Below are positions 6,225-6,830 of a DNA stretch of 6,830 bases, one piece after another (within the stretch, counting starts at the first letter, position 1; every line of letters starts with the position of its first letter). The notes under the pieces are model-generated. The model did not search any database and was not told the origin of the DNA. It saw only the letters and a program-made list of their open reading frames with translations. Origin of the DNA: CAZJDM01 sp964544765 (GTDB taxonomy: Bacteria; Bdellovibrionota_B; Oligoflexia; CAYFLR01); assembly GCA_964544765.1 (NCBI GenBank), contig CAZJDM010000207.1:1-6830 (forward strand), written 5' to 3'. The position numbers and the translations under genes are program-made.

Positions 6225-6554
6225 TTAAAATTCAGAAGTAGGCGCTGCTGCAGGGTCTTCTTCAGCAGATCTTGCTTTGTTAACAACTTTTCTTAGTTTT
6301 TCACTGGGATGAAAAGTAACTACTTTTCTAGCCGAAATTGCAATTGGCTCTCCAGTATGGGGGTTTCGGCCGGGTCTAGAATTTTTCTGTCTCACGCTCC
6401 ACTTGCCAAAACTACTGATTTTAACATCTTCCCCATTCTCTAATGCTGTTTTCATTTCTTCCAAAATCAGTTCCAGAATCTGTTTAGATTCTTTCATTGG
6501 ATAACCAATTTTGTTGTGAATTAACTCTATAAGGGTTTCTTTTGTTAAAGTCAT
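6225..6554 (-). CDS. Integration host factor alpha-type / HU-family DNA-bending protein
   Basis: This encodes a 109-residue nucleoid protein that would bind and bend DNA as a dimer. The sequence follows the HU/IHF fold throughout: an N-terminal helical pair (MTLTKETLIELI...ALENGEDV), the ISSFGKW turn (47-52), and a DNA-binding beta-arm with RPGRNPHTGEPI (60-71) carrying the intercalating Pro of GRNP. It closes with ISARKVVTFHPSEKLRKVVNK. The MTLTKE start, RPGRNP and RKVVTF segments resemble IhfA more than HU, but without the partner gene an HU-like homodimer is possible, so no symbol is given. The family usually ends near residue 94; here an acidic, Ala/Pro-rich tail of about 15 residues (ARSAEEDPAAAPTSEF) follows. 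The ATG (6552-6554) is preceded by an AGGG-type ribosome binding site (complement of 6563-6566). It is convergent with alaS and follows the RRM gene on the same strand. Confidence 0.9.
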   Translation of the reverse strand: MTLTKETLIELIHNKIGYPMKESKQILELILEEMKTALENGEDVKISSFGKWSVRQKNSRPGRNPHTGEPIAISARKVVTFHPSEKLRKVVNKARSAEEDPAAAPTSEF

Positions 6555-6573
6555 TTTCTATTCCCTACAAGGT

Positions 6574-6626
6574 GATTAAAGTTAAACTACCGATTATAAT
6601 GACTATTCTATCAAGATTAAAGTCAA
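6574..6626 (-). promoter_or_regulatory. Likely promoter region of the IHF-like gene with paired 12-bp repeats
   Basis: Read on the minus strand, a perfect TATAAT (complement of 6593-6598) lies about 38 bases before the ATG. Two near-identical repeats flank it: TTGACTTTAATC (complement of 6615-6626) upstream and TTAACTTTAATC (complement of 6574-6585) downstream, with one mismatch in twelve. The upstream copy includes a -35-like TTGACT, but it is 22 bases from the TATAAT, too far for a standard promoter. The exact -35 is therefore uncertain, and the repeats may be operator sites. Confidence 0.35.
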
Positions 6627-6674
6627 CCTGCAAATAAAATCTAATAGATATTATACTTTAAGATATTTTATAAC

Positions 6675-6830
6675 TTAAAAAGCTCTTCTAGAACGCTCTT
6701 GAGCTTCACTAACTTTTATGGCTCTACCATCTAATTGGGTTCCGTCCATTTCATCCATGGCCGCTTTAGCGCTATCTCCCTCACTAAAAGTAACAAAACC
6801 AAATCCACGTGATCGACCAGTTTGTCTTTC
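6675..6830 (-). CDS. RRM-type RNA-binding protein (partial, C-terminal part)
   Basis: The frame enters from the right edge and ends at TAA (complement of 6675-6677), giving 51 residues. It is the second half of a single RNA recognition motif: ERQTGRSRGFGFVTF contains the RNP1 octamer RGFGFVTF (complement of 6786-6809), with the aromatic residues that stack on RNA bases. AKAAMDEMDGTQLDGRAIKVSEAQ then forms the usual second helix and last strand. It stops soon after (ERSRRAF), without the glycine-rich tail seen in many cyanobacterial and plant relatives. Bacterial proteins of this kind are usually 80-100 residues and bind single-stranded RNA in the cytoplasm; their specific targets are mostly unknown. 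The first strand with RNP2 is outside the window. The IHF-like gene lies about 120 bases downstream on the same strand and seems to have its own promoter. Confidence 0.88.
   Translation of the reverse strand, partial: ERQTGRSRGFGFVTFSEGDSAKAAMDEMDGTQLDGRAIKVSEAQERSRRAF

Noticed and set aside
6636..6650. Hairpin plus T-rich run as a terminator of the RRM gene (minus strand ATCTATTAGAT then TTTATTT)
   Set aside because: The usable stem is only four base pairs around a three-base loop, too weak to call.

Overview
This is an AT-rich, compactly arranged bacterial window made mostly of housekeeping genes. Gene content points to a Gram-negative, broadly proteobacterial organism: a FeoA/FeoB pair, an IHF/HU-type DNA-bending protein, a small RRM protein and an apparent lipoprotein signal peptide. 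FeoB resembles the form I associate with former Deltaproteobacteria, but the sequence alone does not fix a lineage.

Left end (1-598): the last 46 codons of a one-helix membrane protein run off the left edge. A noncoding stretch follows with a candidate Rho-independent terminator (287-319). Next is a small lipoprotein gene that keeps a perfect Shine-Dalgarno sequence, ATG and lipobox but is broken by a one-base frameshift near codon 4. Over the remains of that gene lies a strong sigma70-type promoter, with a 16-bp inverted repeat across its -35 box, positioned to drive feoA.

Middle (599-3287): feoA and feoB form a two-gene ferrous iron uptake operon. FeoB is full length, with an N-terminal G domain, a membrane permease domain and a large hydrophilic insertion between late membrane segments. 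Next (3288-6044), alaS has its own probable promoter, followed by a two-copy 20-bp tandem repeat just before the ribosome binding site. It encodes a full-length alanyl-tRNA synthetase of a divergent type. The residue aligned with E. coli Asp400, which helps read the G3:U70 identity pair, is Thr, and the editing-site CGGTH motif is CGGNH.

Right end (6045-6830): alaS converges on a minus-strand pair. The 180-bp gap holds three sizeable inverted repeats, two of them nested and starting across the alaS stop codon. The minus-strand genes are an IHF-alpha/HU-family protein with an acidic tail and, cut by the right edge, an RRM RNA-binding protein. Two near-identical 12-bp repeats flank a TATAAT box before the IHF-like gene.

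I found no defence island, CRISPR array, insertion sequence or obviously new multi-gene system. The points most worth following are the divergent AlaRS, the feo promoter palindrome, the alaS leader repeat and the nested inverted repeats after alaS.
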